Below are positions 27,135 through 35,978 of a stretch of 64,000 nucleotides of DNA, one piece after another. The notes beneath the pieces were generated by a model. That model was not told the DNA's origin, searched no databases, and saw nothing but the letters and a program-made list of their open reading frames with translations. Numbering within the stretch: the first letter of the stretch is position 1; every line of letters starts with the position of its first letter. The stretch spans positions 248,001-312,000 of the forward strand of contig CAKRIZ010000001.1 of NCBI GenBank assembly GCA_934351445.1. The letters run 5' to 3'. The translations under genes were made by a program, and so were the position numbers. Origin of the DNA: an uncultured Eubacterium sp. Its GTDB lineage: Bacteria > Bacillota > Clostridia > Lachnospirales > Lachnospiraceae.

Positions 27135-28010
27135 TTATCGTGTAAACTGTGTTCCGGTCAGCAGCTCATATGCTTCCTTATATTTTTCGATTGTCTTATT
27201 TACGACTTCATCCGGAAGCAGGAAATCATTATCCGGATTACTCTTTAACCAGTCTCTGACAAACTGCTTGTCAAAGGACGGCTGTGATTTGCCGGGTTCA
27301 TAGCCCTCTACCGGCCAGAAACGTGAGCTATCGGGGGTCAGCATCTCATCACCCAGTACCACACGACCGTTCTCATCCAAACCAAACTCGAACTTGGTAT
27401 CAGCAATAATGATGCCGCGCTCCCTTGCGTAGGCAGCACACTTTTTATACAGATTCAGTGTTGCATCCTTGATCGCCGTCGCATACTCCTCTCCCTTTCC
27501 GGGATAGAGCTTCTCTAAGATCCCGACACTCTGCTCAAACGTAATATGCTCATCATGGTCTCCCAGATCAGCCTTTGTTGTCGGTGTATAGATCGGTTCC
27601 GGCAACTGATCGGATTCTTTCAGTCCTTCCGGTAATTGAATGCCACAGACTGTACCATTCTTCTGATAGCTCTCCCAACCACTGCCCGTGATATAGCCGC
27701 GCACGATGCACTCGATCGGCAGCATCTGCAACTTTTTACACAACGTGCTGTTTCCACTGTACTGCGGCTGTCTGAAATATTCCGGCATATCAGCAGGATC
27801 TACAGATATCAGATGATTCGGGATCACGTCTCTGGTGTAATCAAACCAGAACTTTGACATCTGTGTCAGGATCGCACCCTTGTCTGTGATCTTATTTTTT
27901 AAAATATTGTCAAATGCGGAAATACGATCTGTCGCAACCAGAATCAGTGTGTCCCCATTATCATAGACCTCTCTGACCTTTCCCTCTTTCATCGGCTGAT
28001 ACTCTTTCAT
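27135..28010 (-). CDS. purC: SAICAR synthase
   Basis: About 291 residues. It ligates aspartate to CAIR with ATP. The N-terminus (MKEGKVREVYDNGDTLILVATDRISAFD), PIECIVRGYITGSGWESYQ, TPTTKADLGDHDEHI and DTKFEFGLDENGRVVLGDEM are family hallmarks; this is the longer yeast-like/clostridial type. The ATG at 28010 follows GGAGGACAAAGC, whereas the ATG at 28025 has no ribosome site. It is the first gene of the purC-purF-purB cluster. Confidence 0.96.
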   Translation of the reverse strand: MKEYQPMKEGKVREVYDNGDTLILVATDRISAFDNILKNKITDKGAILTQMSKFWFDYTRDVIPNHLISVDPADMPEYFRQPQYSGNSTLCKKLQMLPIECIVRGYITGSGWESYQKNGTVCGIQLPEGLKESDQLPEPIYTPTTKADLGDHDEHITFEQSVGILEKLYPGKGEEYATAIKDATLNLYKKCAAYARERGIIIADTKFEFGLDENGRVVLGDEMLTPDSSRFWPVEGYEPGKSQPSFDKQFVRDWLKSNPDNDFLLPDEVVNKTIEKYKEAYELLTGTQFTR

Positions 28011-28061
28011 TGCTTTGTCCTCCATGTATGTTTTTTGCTTTTATAGGTACACTTATATGTA

Positions 28062-28097
28062 CACAAAGAAGCTCCGTGTATCTACCGAAGCTTCTTT
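28062..28097 (-). terminator. Terminator between gpmI and purC
   Basis: AAAGAAGCTTCG/CGGAGCTTCTTT stem (28065-28097) with a short T-run. It should end the gpmI transcript before the purine cluster. Confidence 0.6.
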
Positions 28098-28111
28098 GCT
28101 TTTTCACCTTT

Positions 28112-29653
28112 TTACTTTTTGATGAGTAATGACTTTCCTGTCATCTCCGCAGGCTGCTCCAGATCCATGATCTGAAGTAACGTCGGCGCGATATCTGCAA
28201 GACATCCGCCCTCGCGCAGCGTATAGGCATCATCGTAGTTTACAAGAATAAACGGAACCGGATTGGTCGTATGTGCGGTATGCGGCTTTCCGGTTTCGTA
28301 ATCAATCATCTTCTCGGCATTTCCATGGTCTGCACAGATAAACATTGCGCCGTCTACATCCTTGACTGCCTGTACTGCATCGCCTACAAGCTGGTCTACA
28401 CGCTCCACAGCCTTTACTGCTGCCTCGATCACACCGGTATGACCTACCATATCCGGGTTTGCAAAGTTGATAATGATCACATCATATTTATCTGATTTGA
28501 TCGCCTCTACCAGATCCATGCCGACCTCAGGGGCACTCATCTCTGGCTTGAGATCATAGGTAGCGACTTCCTTCGGCGAATTGACGAGGATACGTGCCTC
28601 ATCGACATTCGGCTCCTCCACACCACCGTTGAAGAAGAATGTCACGTGTGCATACTTCTCTGTCTCAGCGAGACGAAGCTGCTTTTTGCCACACTTTGCA
28701 AGATATTCACCCAATGTATTTTTTACAGACTCCTTCTCAAATGCAATCAGCTTATTCGGGATCGTCTCATCATAATCCTTGAAGCATACATAGGTCAGAT
28801 GTAAGAACGAACGCTCGAACCCTGTAAACTGATCATCGCAGAATGCTCTGGTGATCTCACGTGCGCGATCCGGACGGAAGTTAAAGAAGATCACAGAATC
28901 TCCGTCTTTTACAAGTGAGACCGGCTTACCGTCTTTTACAATAACAGTCGGTAATACAAACTCATCCGTTACATCGTTTGCATAAGAATCAGCCATTGCC
29001 TGAACGGCATCCTCTGCCTGCACACCTTCACCGGTTGTCAGTGATTTGTACGCTTTCTCCACGCGATCCCAGTTGTTATCACGATCCATTGCATAATAAC
29101 GTCCGGATAATGACGCAATCTGGCCCACACCGATCTCATCCATCTTCTCCTGTAATGCAACCACATAATCTTTTCCGGATGCCGGAGGTGTATCTCTGCC
29201 GTCTAAAAATGCATGTACATAGACGTTCTCCAGACCGTTTTTCTTACACATTTCAAGCAGACCATACAGATGTGTATTATGGCTGTGCACACCACCGTCT
29301 GATAACAATCCCCATAAATGGAGGTCAGAATTGTTCTTTTTACAGTTCTCAATAGCCTGTAATAATACTTTATTTTCGAAGAAATCACCGTCCTCGATCG
29401 CCTTGGTGATACGGGTCAGATCCTGATAAATGATCCGTCCGGCACCGATATTCATATGTCCGACCTCTGAGTTACCCATCTGTCCATCGGGCAGACCGAC
29501 TGCCAGACCAGACGCATTACCCTTTACAAACGGGCACTCCTTCATCAGCTTGTCCATCACCGGTGTATTTGCCATAGCGATCGCATTGCCAACCGGATTG
29601 TCATTTAAGCCATATCCATCCAGCACCATTAAAACTACAGGTTTCTTACTCAT
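28112..29653 (-). CDS. gpmI: 2,3-bisphosphoglycerate-independent phosphoglycerate mutase
   Basis: 513 residues, alkaline phosphatase superfamily with two Mn2+ ions. It interconverts 3- and 2-phosphoglycerate. MVLDGYGLNDNPVGNAI, the catalytic Ser region QMGNSEVGHMNIGAGRIIYQ, LLSDGGVHSHNTH, FLDGRDTPP, NFANPDMVGHTG and CADHGNAEKM are all present and length is standard. AGAGGAAAAAAAC precedes the ATG. It is separate from the gap-pgk-tpiA cluster 7 kb away. Confidence 0.98.
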   Translation of the reverse strand: MSKKPVVLMVLDGYGLNDNPVGNAIAMANTPVMDKLMKECPFVKGNASGLAVGLPDGQMGNSEVGHMNIGAGRIIYQDLTRITKAIEDGDFFENKVLLQAIENCKKNNSDLHLWGLLSDGGVHSHNTHLYGLLEMCKKNGLENVYVHAFLDGRDTPPASGKDYVVALQEKMDEIGVGQIASLSGRYYAMDRDNNWDRVEKAYKSLTTGEGVQAEDAVQAMADSYANDVTDEFVLPTVIVKDGKPVSLVKDGDSVIFFNFRPDRAREITRAFCDDQFTGFERSFLHLTYVCFKDYDETIPNKLIAFEKESVKNTLGEYLAKCGKKQLRLAETEKYAHVTFFFNGGVEEPNVDEARILVNSPKEVATYDLKPEMSAPEVGMDLVEAIKSDKYDVIIINFANPDMVGHTGVIEAAVKAVERVDQLVGDAVQAVKDVDGAMFICADHGNAEKMIDYETGKPHTAHTTNPVPFILVNYDDAYTLREGGCLADIAPTLLQIMDLEQPAEMTGKSLLIKK

Positions 29654-29698
29654 GTTTTTTTCCTCTTTTCTTTCTACATTTTCTATAATGTTGATTTA

Positions 29699-31165
29699 TC
29701 ATTCATTTTTTGTAACATATCCATCCGCATCAATACTGACGCCATCCGATAAATACTGTTCAAATGTGATAATTCGCTGCTTTTCCGTCTCATCCGTCTC
29801 AAGATAGGTCTGGCGGTTTTCCTGAACACACGGAACAAACCGAAAACCGAGTGCACCGTCTGCACCGATAATCACCTGCGCAATCGCCGTATCTTTTTTC
29901 TTGACACCATCTGTCGGCGTACTGCCAAACCAGAAATTACCCAGACTGTAGATCACCGGCACATCTCCGACATACGATATTCCCTGCAGACAATGCGTAT
30001 GCCCGCCAATGACCGCATCTGCACCTGCCTGTGCAAACTTGACTGCCAGTTCCGTTTGATCCGCCTCATAATAATTCGTGCCTTCGGTTCCCCAATGGAC
30101 GAATGCAATCACATAATCGCTCTGCGCCTTCGCGTGGGCAATAACTTCCAGATATTTATCAGGATTTAATGTCTTTAACACACCCGGAGTCGTATCGGTC
30201 GCCTCTTTTGTATAGTTATAAGTACGCTCAATCTGCGTCGCCGCAACGAATGCGATCTTGCGCCCGTTCGCCACAAAATACCAGGGGCGTTTGGCCTCAT
30301 CCAGATTGTTTCCGGCACCGACATTTGGTATTCCTGCCTGATCTAATGTCTCGATCGTATCTGTCAATGCATCCAGACCATAATCACACACATGATTATT
30401 GGCAATCCCTACAATATCTACACCGAGTTCTTTCAAAATAGACACATTCGCCGGATCGGAGCGGAACGTATATGCTTTTCCCTCCAAAGGCTCACCCCGG
30501 GTACTGAATGTACACTCATTGTTGATCATGAGTATATCGGACTCAGCCATTAATTCCCGCACATCATTACTCAACGCTGCGGCAAGACCGTTCTGTTTCA
30601 AATATTGCATCGTACCAGTCCGGTCATCAAAATTCATATCACCGGCAAAACTGAGTACCGTCTGTTGTGGTGAATTGCATGCCTGCCTCGTCACACGTTT
30701 TAATTGATCCTGATGTATACCTACCTGCTCACAATAGTCGAGCCATAACACATGCAGCGTGTTACCCGATACGCGATACCACACATCGTTATCTTCTGAG
30801 ACAGCTGCCTGTGCGACCTCATCCAGTACATCTTCGCCATATTTTGCACGGAACCAGAGCAAAAACGACTCATTGATCGGATAATGTTTCAGAAAATCAG
30901 TATTCACCGACAGGATCTCGTCCATCACAGTACCGAGTGCATCCGGCTGATTGATTTGTTGATCTGTCTCTGCCGGCTGTTTTTCCCCCTCCGAGGGAGC
31001 TTCCTGATGGCTGTCCACCTGTTTTTCATCTTCTGGCACGGCTGCCTGTGTACTTACCGCAGGCTGCTCGCTCAAATCATCCGACCGGCTGCTGCAACCA
31101 CACAAAGCGCCTGCAACTGCCATGATACATATAAAAAGGAGTATTCCATGATCCCTTTTTTTCAT
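29699..31165 (-). CDS. CapA-family lipoprotein (poly-gamma-glutamate-type metallophosphatase fold)
   Basis: 488 residues. The signal peptide ends near GALCGCSS (lipoprotein likely), followed by an acidic low-complexity linker to about residue 75. A CapA/PGA_cap domain has metal-binding motifs SFAGDMNFDD, INNECTFSTRG, GIANNHVCDYG, FVHWGTEGTNYY and IGGHTHCLQGI, all intact. CapA proteins act in capsule poly-glutamate synthesis, but most clostridial homologues stand alone with unknown substrate, as here. The predicted location is the outer face of the membrane. It follows a small membrane-protein gene by 51 bp. Confidence 0.88.
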   Translation of the reverse strand: MKKRDHGILLFICIMAVAGALCGCSSRSDDLSEQPAVSTQAAVPEDEKQVDSHQEAPSEGEKQPAETDQQINQPDALGTVMDEILSVNTDFLKHYPINESFLLWFRAKYGEDVLDEVAQAAVSEDNDVWYRVSGNTLHVLWLDYCEQVGIHQDQLKRVTRQACNSPQQTVLSFAGDMNFDDRTGTMQYLKQNGLAAALSNDVRELMAESDILMINNECTFSTRGEPLEGKAYTFRSDPANVSILKELGVDIVGIANNHVCDYGLDALTDTIETLDQAGIPNVGAGNNLDEAKRPWYFVANGRKIAFVAATQIERTYNYTKEATDTTPGVLKTLNPDKYLEVIAHAKAQSDYVIAFVHWGTEGTNYYEADQTELAVKFAQAGADAVIGGHTHCLQGISYVGDVPVIYSLGNFWFGSTPTDGVKKKDTAIAQVIIGADGALGFRFVPCVQENRQTYLETDETEKQRIITFEQYLSDGVSIDADGYVTKNE

Positions 31166-31216
31166 TCGTGACTAACTCCTAACTATTCCCTGATTGACAT
31201 ACGACGTCATTATAAT

Positions 31217-31903
31217 CTATTTTTCAACATTTCGCAACAGATCATTCAAAAAGTCTGCTGCCGTATCCGCATGTGCCGGATTGTAGGAAATCGCGATCAC
31301 CGCATGCTGCGTATACTCCGTATCCGGGAACCCCCCGATATCACAGAGCCGTATTGCACATGCCATCGGTTCTGGCTGTTCATCCTCATAATCATCATAA
31401 CGCTGCTCCACTACAACGAGCCGGTCTGTCCATTCCTCAGGCACAACCGATGTCAGATCCATAAAATAACCACTTTCTGCAAACTCATCAAATTCTTCCT
31501 CCGGCATAACTACCAGATCCTCACTGCCGCTCTGCATCCTGACATAAAAGGCCATCCCTGCCTGCGACATTGCGCCGCCTCCGCTTGATACAGTACCTAC
31601 CACCGTATCGGTCAAAACAGCCTGTTCCTCCGGAATATCATGCGCCTCCGCATAATCCTGTAAATGCTGCTGCATCCCGATATCACTGTCACAGTCTACC
31701 ACTGCCACAGACAACAAAGGTTTTTTCGTATGTGTCATGGAATAAACCATCGAGATGAAAAAAGCAGCCGCAAGAATCACAACCAATACTGGAACCTTCC
31801 AGTAATCCCATAAATAACTTCTCTTTTGTGCAGGCGTCATATCGCGGAACGGTATCTCGTCCTTTGAGCGCTCCCGCGGCTGTCTGTCTGTATGTTTTTT
31901 CAT
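31217..31903 (-). CDS. Single-pass membrane protein with extracellular domain, unknown
   Basis: 228 residues. A charged N-terminus with FRDMTPAQKRSYLWDYWK precedes one membrane helix (VPVLVVILAAAFFISMVY, residues ~37-55) and a soluble extracellular domain resembling the fold of solute-binding proteins only loosely (AVVDCDSDIG, DLVVMPEEEFDEFAESGYFMDL). The MTPAQKRxYLWDYWKVP segment recurs in clostridial membrane proteins known to me, but no function is assigned. The ribosome site is weak. It may be cotranscribed with the CapA-like gene. Confidence 0.65.
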   Translation of the reverse strand: MKKHTDRQPRERSKDEIPFRDMTPAQKRSYLWDYWKVPVLVVILAAAFFISMVYSMTHTKKPLLSVAVVDCDSDIGMQQHLQDYAEAHDIPEEQAVLTDTVVGTVSSGGGAMSQAGMAFYVRMQSGSEDLVVMPEEEFDEFAESGYFMDLTSVVPEEWTDRLVVVEQRYDDYEDEQPEPMACAIRLCDIGGFPDTEYTQHAVIAISYNPAHADTAADFLNDLLRNVEK

Positions 31904-31994
31904 AAATATGTGTCACTTTCTTTATTATAGTTTCACCAAAAACCGATTTCACGCTTTTAGTATTTCCTATTTCATGTAAATTGTCAACCGGTTT

Positions 31995-32022
31995 TAAAAA
32001 AGAATCCTGCTCGCAGGATTCT
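31995..32022 (-). terminator. Terminator of the PadR-PspC operon
   Basis: AGAATCCTGC/GCAGGATTCT stem (32001-32022) followed by TTTTTTAAAA on the minus strand. The 134-bp repeat copy 2 lies immediately before it in the transcript. Confidence 0.85.
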
Positions 32023-32026
32023 CTTT

Positions 32027-32160
32027 GTTACTGTTCACTCGTACCTCGTTCCAGTAACGGATTTTGCCGATGCTTCGCATTCCAGATCGGCAAAATCTGC
32101 TACCACCACTGTATCATACGGCATTTTCAGTTCAGAAAATGCCTGCCTGTGAACAGTAAC
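32027..32160 (-). repeat. 134-bp multi-stem dispersed repeat, copy 2
   Basis: Identical over all 134 positions to 721-854. As there, it lies between the last stop codon (pspC, 32231) and the operon terminator (31995-32022), in the same orientation relative to the transcript. Outer stem, two inner stems and absence of a reading frame are as described for copy 1. Confidence 0.9.
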
Positions 32161-32230
32161 TTCTCTTTCTATTGTTTTATAATATTTTCTCTTTTCGTAT
32201 TTTTTGTTTGCTCATTTAGATTTTTGCCGC

Positions 32231-32422
32231 CTATTCTGTTTTCGCCGGAATAATGATCGCTGCCACAATATATGCGAGCACGCCCGATCCGCCCAGACAG
32301 CAGAAGATCACCCACAGCAGCCGGATCACGACCGGATCAATATTAAAATACTCTCCGATACCTCCGCACACACCACATAATACACGATTGTCATCTGATT
32401 TCATCAGTCTCTTAGTTTCCAT
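32231..32422 (-). CDS. PspC-domain small membrane protein
   Basis: 63 residues, essentially one PspC domain: LMKSDDNRVLCGVCGGIGEYFNIDP followed by one hydrophobic helix (LLWVIFCCLGGSGVLAYIVAAII). Stand-alone PspC proteins accompany PadR/DUF1700/DUF4097 envelope-stress modules in Firmicutes. GGAGGATATTATT precedes the ATG. Role in envelope homeostasis is inferred from the family. Confidence 0.88.
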   Translation of the reverse strand: METKRLMKSDDNRVLCGVCGGIGEYFNIDPVVIRLLWVIFCCLGGSGVLAYIVAAIIIPAKTE

Positions 32423-32788
32423 AATAATATCCTCCTGATATAATATCTCCTAAAGTGTTGTTTTTGCCTGTTTTACGCACATTGAACCGACACCGCACTT
32501 TCACGGTCACATTGCCGTTCAGTTTACAGTTTTTAATCTGCATGGAACCGAACAGACACCATCTGACGACTCCGTCCACGCAGCAGCCGTATCCGCATCG
32601 TCCACCTGATAAGATCCCGATCCACAAAACGGCCACGGTGACAATAGCTTCCAGTTTCCGACAGAAATACTGGCATCACCGAGAGTTCCTCCGAGTGCAA
32701 TGCCTGCGATCGCAACACCGCCACCGATCAGTACACAGATCAGGGAGATCAAAAGCAGATGTTTCATCATTGCATTGATCTTATCCAT
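32412..32788 (-). pseudogene. Decayed DUF4097 (putative adhesin) gene
   Basis: The expected third gene of the PadR-DUF1700-DUF4097 module is here only as a remnant. It starts normally (ATG at 32788, AAAGGAGGT upstream) with a membrane segment (HLLLISLICVLIGGGVAIAGIAL) and the start of the ectodomain (ISVGNWKLLSPWPF). The frame then runs to a stop at 32519 without beta-helix repeats. A segment typical of the DUF4097 C-terminus (MQIKNCKLNGNVTV) appears in another frame up to 32412. Normal length is 250 residues or more, so both a deletion and a frame change are implied. It could still yield a short membrane peptide. Confidence 0.6.
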
Positions 32789-33461
32789 TGACACCTACCT
32801 CCTTTCTCTTATTCGCAGGCTTTCGTCTGCCGTTATGAAACAGATTCGATACCGCACGCAACAGCCACGGTACAAACTTACCAAACAATAACAGCATGAG
32901 CACCGCACACAGACATCCTAATGCCACGAGCAGCATACCTACACCAAATGTCATCAATCCACTCGCAAAGCCTCCGGTCGCAAACCGCACGATTCCTACA
33001 ATCGCTGCAATCACACCACCGATAATGCCAACGACCGCGATCGCTGCGATCGCAATACTCACACCGAGCACCGTAAGTACCGCAGCTAAGATCAGTCCAA
33101 ACGCCGTACCAGCTACACCGATCCAGAGCGGAAATGTAAACACGGCAACTAAGATAATGAGTATCCATTTGCTTCTCGCATCACCCTGACGCTTTGCTGT
33201 GCGTTTACCTTCTTCCACACCAGCTCCCCGCATCTGCGGCGGCTGATCTACGGTCCCGGTCTCTGTGTCTGTATCAAGCCCCTCCCGGATGCTGGCAGCA
33301 ACCTTCTCGGGAGTACCAAGTTCCTCAATAATCGAGACCTCATCCTCCGACCCTGCATCATTAAAATACTCTCTGTAATAAGCGATCGCTTCCTCCCGCT
33401 CCTCCTGCGGCAGATCGAGCAACAACTGTTCCAGTTGAAATAAAAATTGCTCCTTTGTCAT
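32781..33461 (-). CDS. DUF1700 membrane protein
   Basis: About 226 residues. The soluble N-terminus (MTKEQFLFQLEQLLLDLPQEE, YYREYFNDAG, ELGTPEKVAASIREGLD) is the DUF1700 hallmark. A linker leads to four hydrophobic segments with runs of Ala/Gly/Ile. The start at 33461 overlaps the PadR stop (ATGA), showing translational coupling; the longer in-frame start would lie inside padR. The protein is thought to work with DUF4097 and PadR partners in membrane stress; no enzymatic role is known. Confidence 0.88.
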   Translation of the reverse strand: MTKEQFLFQLEQLLLDLPQEEREEAIAYYREYFNDAGSEDEVSIIEELGTPEKVAASIREGLDTDTETGTVDQPPQMRGAGVEEGKRTAKRQGDARSKWILIILVAVFTFPLWIGVAGTAFGLILAAVLTVLGVSIAIAAIAVVGIIGGVIAAIVGIVRFATGGFASGLMTFGVGMLLVALGCLCAVLMLLLFGKFVPWLLRAVSNLFHNGRRKPANKRKEVGVNG

Positions 33462-33781
33462 ACAAACTCCTCCCCTGCAAACAATGCAGTTATCTTCCTC
33501 GAATAATCCATCCACTCACTCCGGTATAACTGCAGCTGAGCCATACCTGCTGCCGTGATCTTATAGTATCTGCGGTTTCTGCCTGCGCATTCCCTATCAT
33601 AGATTTCCAGACAATCATCCTTTTGCAGTCTCCGCAGCACCGGATATAACGTGGATTCCGACACATCGATTGTCTGACGCACATCCTGTGTGATCTTATA
33701 TCCATAGGTTCCTTCTTCTTCCTTGGATACGACTGCCAGCACAATCGCGTCAAGCAGTGCCGCTCCTGTATTAAAGACCAT
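33458..33781 (-). CDS. PadR-family transcriptional regulator
   Basis: 107 residues. The winged helix is evident: LLDAIVLAVVSKEEEGTYGYKI, ESTLYPVLRRLQKDDCLEIYD and RRYYKITAAGMAQL. The last helix for dimerisation is short (PadR-s1 subfamily). It is the first gene of the module and overlaps DUF1700 by four bases; autoregulation of the operon is usual for the family but no operator was identified. Confidence 0.93.
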   Translation of the reverse strand: MVFNTGAALLDAIVLAVVSKEEEGTYGYKITQDVRQTIDVSESTLYPVLRRLQKDDCLEIYDRECAGRNRRYYKITAAGMAQLQLYRSEWMDYSRKITALFAGEEFV

Positions 33782-33943
33782 TCCATCACTCCCTGCTCTT
33801 ACACTTGTATTTGTATAATACTGTTTTACATTTAATACTATATGCTATATAATATTATTTGTCAATAGATATTATAAAAATAACCCTGAACATCACTCAT
33901 ATGACATCCAGGGTTCTCACATATTACTTTTTCATACACAATA

Positions 33944-35254
33944 TCATTCGTCAAAAATGCTCACGATCTCGCCATCCAGAATACGGTTCGTATTTTTCAC
34001 TGCACAGAAGTTGCCGCACATACTACAGGTATCTTCCTTTTCCGGTGCAGCCTCCTCCCGGTAGCGTCTCGCCTTTTCAGGATCCATTGCAAGCGCAAAC
34101 ATGGCTTCCCAATCCAGCTTTTTGCGTGCCTCGCTCATCTTGTAATCCCAGTCGGCTGCCCCTGGAACTCCCTTTGCGATATCTGCGGCGTGTGCCGCGA
34201 TCTTTGCTGCTATAATGCCTTCCTTCACATCATCTGCATTCGGCAGGCGCAGATGCTCTGCCGGTGTCACATAACAGAGGAATGCTGCGCCGCTCGCTGC
34301 CGCGATCGCGCCTCCAATCGCAGAAGTAATATGATCATATCCCGGTGCTACATCTGTCACCAATGGTCCTAACACATAAAACGGCGCACCATGACACAGT
34401 GTCTTCTGAATCTCCATATTGGCTGCGATCTGATTCATCGGCATATGTCCCGGTCCCTCGATCATGACCTGGACATCATGCTCCCATGCACGTTTCGTCA
34501 ATTCTCCGAGTGTGATCAGTTCCTCGATCTGCGCCGTATCTGTCGCATCCGCAATACATCCGGGTCTGCATGCATCGCCGAGACTCATTGTGATGTCATA
34601 TTCCTGACAGATATCAAGTATCTCATCATAATGCTCATAAAATGGATTCTCCTGCCCGGTCATCTCCATCCATGCGAACATAATCGATCCACCTCTGGAA
34701 ACGATGTTCATCAGACGCTTATTATTCTTAAAACGTGCGGCTGTTGCACGATTCATGCCACAGTGGATCGTCATAAAATCGACGCCATCCTCCGCATGCA
34801 TTTTTACAATATCCAGCCATTCCTGTGACGTGATCTGTCCGAGCGGCTTGTGATAATAGACAACTGCATCATAGATCGGTACGGTTCCGATCATAGCCGG
34901 AGATGTCTCTGTCAGCTTTCTTCGGAATGTTCTCGTATCTCCGTAAGAACTCAGATCCATGATCGCCTCCGCTCCCATGTCTATCGCTGCGCGTACTTTT
35001 TCATACTCCATGTCCACGTCCTTCCAGTCGCGTGATACGCCCAGATTGACATTGATCTTTGTTGTCAATTTTGCACCCACTCCACTCGGACTGAGTGCCT
35101 TGTGATTTTTGTTGCATGGAATGATCACCTCGCCTTTTGCGACCAGTTCCCGGATCGTCTCCGGTGCCAGATGCTCTTTTTCTGCTACAATCTCCATCTG
35201 TGAAGTGATGATACCCTGACGTGCGGCATTCATCTGTGTTGTGTACTCTGCCAT
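33944..35254 (-). CDS. thiC: Phosphomethylpyrimidine synthase ThiC
   Basis: 436 residues. Radical-SAM enzyme converting AIR to HMP phosphate for thiamine. Motifs include [94 protein letters not shown] and the C-terminal cluster site CSMCGNFC. I use the ATG at 35254, preceded by AGGAGGAATT; a longer open frame back to 35398 runs through the riboswitch terminator and is not translated sequence. Expression is controlled by the upstream TPP riboswitch. Confidence 0.98.
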   Translation of the reverse strand: MAEYTTQMNAARQGIITSQMEIVAEKEHLAPETIRELVAKGEVIIPCNKNHKALSPSGVGAKLTTKINVNLGVSRDWKDVDMEYEKVRAAIDMGAEAIMDLSSYGDTRTFRRKLTETSPAMIGTVPIYDAVVYYHKPLGQITSQEWLDIVKMHAEDGVDFMTIHCGMNRATAARFKNNKRLMNIVSRGGSIMFAWMEMTGQENPFYEHYDEILDICQEYDITMSLGDACRPGCIADATDTAQIEELITLGELTKRAWEHDVQVMIEGPGHMPMNQIAANMEIQKTLCHGAPFYVLGPLVTDVAPGYDHITSAIGGAIAAASGAAFLCYVTPAEHLRLPNADDVKEGIIAAKIAAHAADIAKGVPGAADWDYKMSEARKKLDWEAMFALAMDPEKARRYREEAAPEKEDTCSMCGNFCAVKNTNRILDGEIVSIFDE

Positions 35255-35333
35255 ATGTAATTCCTCCTTTTTGTGTATCACCTGATCGCCATCCTGATTA
35301 CCATCTATGCAACAAAGCCAAGTGAATGTACAA

Positions 35334-35373
35334 CGGAGCGTTTTATGTGATAGGAATTTCCTATCACATAAAA
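35334..35373 (-). repeat. 33-bp palindromic repeat, copy B
   Basis: Core 35341-35373 is identical to 23172-23204 (16-bp arms around one base). The adjoining CGGAGCG (35334-35340) is the stub of the flank seen in copies A and C. On the minus strand it begins in the T-run of the thiC riboswitch terminator and lies in the thiC 5' leader. Confidence 0.9.
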
Positions 35374-35411
35374 AAGCTGTGTTGCAGGGTGAATCCACTC
35401 TACAACACAGC
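35371..35411 (-). terminator. Terminator of the TPP riboswitch expression platform
   Basis: GCTGTGTTGTAG/CTGCAACACAGC (35376-35411) with CTTTTTT after it on the minus strand, between the aptamer and thiC. Transcription would stop here when TPP is bound. Confidence 0.85.
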
Positions 35412-35442
35412 CTATCTCACGAGTCTGCCATAAGTCTCTATC

Positions 35443-35528
35443 ATCCCTACGTTGGCATTATCCAAATCAGGTTTATGGGTTAAAGCGATCCAGCTTACTC
35501 TCAGCCTGCTCTCTGCAAGCTCCCCATG
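35443..35528 (-). ncRNA. TPP riboswitch (THI element)
   Basis: On the minus strand the conserved segments appear in order: GGGGAGC near the 5' side, the CTGAGAG pyrimidine-sensor loop (GCAGGCTGAGAGTAAGC), AACCTGATTTGGATAATGCC and CGTAGGGA at the 3' side. These match the TPP aptamer, which binds thiamine pyrophosphate. A terminator and thiC follow. The limits are approximate. Confidence 0.95.
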
Positions 35529-35567
35529 TTTTTATGATTCCGCAGCCGGATGAACCGACTGCTGTTG

Positions 35568-35978
35568 TTATCCTACCATAAACCCTTCTAAATCGCAAGA
35601 AAAATCAAGCGTCTGCCCTGCAATATTATTTTTTAACAAAAATTTAGATATTGTATTCATTATTTTTGCATACAGATACTGCTTATTCAATTTCTTTTTA
35701 TGGTATTCCAGATCCGTTCCACGCGTATGCTCCTCTAACACATGCGTAAAATATCTCTCCCAGCTCAGATATCTGGCGATTGTCTTTAGTAACGCAATGT
35801 CGGTGATTTTTCGTTTTCCACGCTCTTTTTCTCTTCTTGCCTGACGCTGCTCAATATCTTTTACAATAACGGTGTTGTAGATTCCTTCCAAATACTGATC
35901 TATTTTTTCGTCCGTGCGGTTCATTACTGCCACATACGGAATTCCACCAGTTTTCATAAACACTGCAAAATCTTGCAA
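35568..35978 (-). pseudogene. Fragment of an AAA ATPase of the DUF4143 type
   Basis: The frame contains GGIPYVAVMNRTDEKIDQYL, EGIYNTVIVKDIEQR and ITDIALLKTIARYL, which are middle-region motifs of P-loop ATPases with a DUF4143 domain. The Walker A and B regions are missing upstream, and after ARYLS the sequence no longer resembles the family. The frame can only start with TTG at the junction with the XRE remnant. It is therefore read as a truncated gene, though a product cannot be excluded. Confidence 0.65.

Noticed and set aside
28026..28061. Purine riboswitch or PurR box upstream of purC
   Set aside because: Only a short palindrome (TACACTTATATGTACA) and the gpmI terminator are visible; the conserved purine aptamer segments are absent.
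35255..35398. In-frame extension of thiC beginning [10 protein letters not shown]
   Set aside because: It translates the riboswitch terminator and palindromic repeat, has no ribosome site, and the ATG at 35254 has AGGAGG and the family N-terminus.
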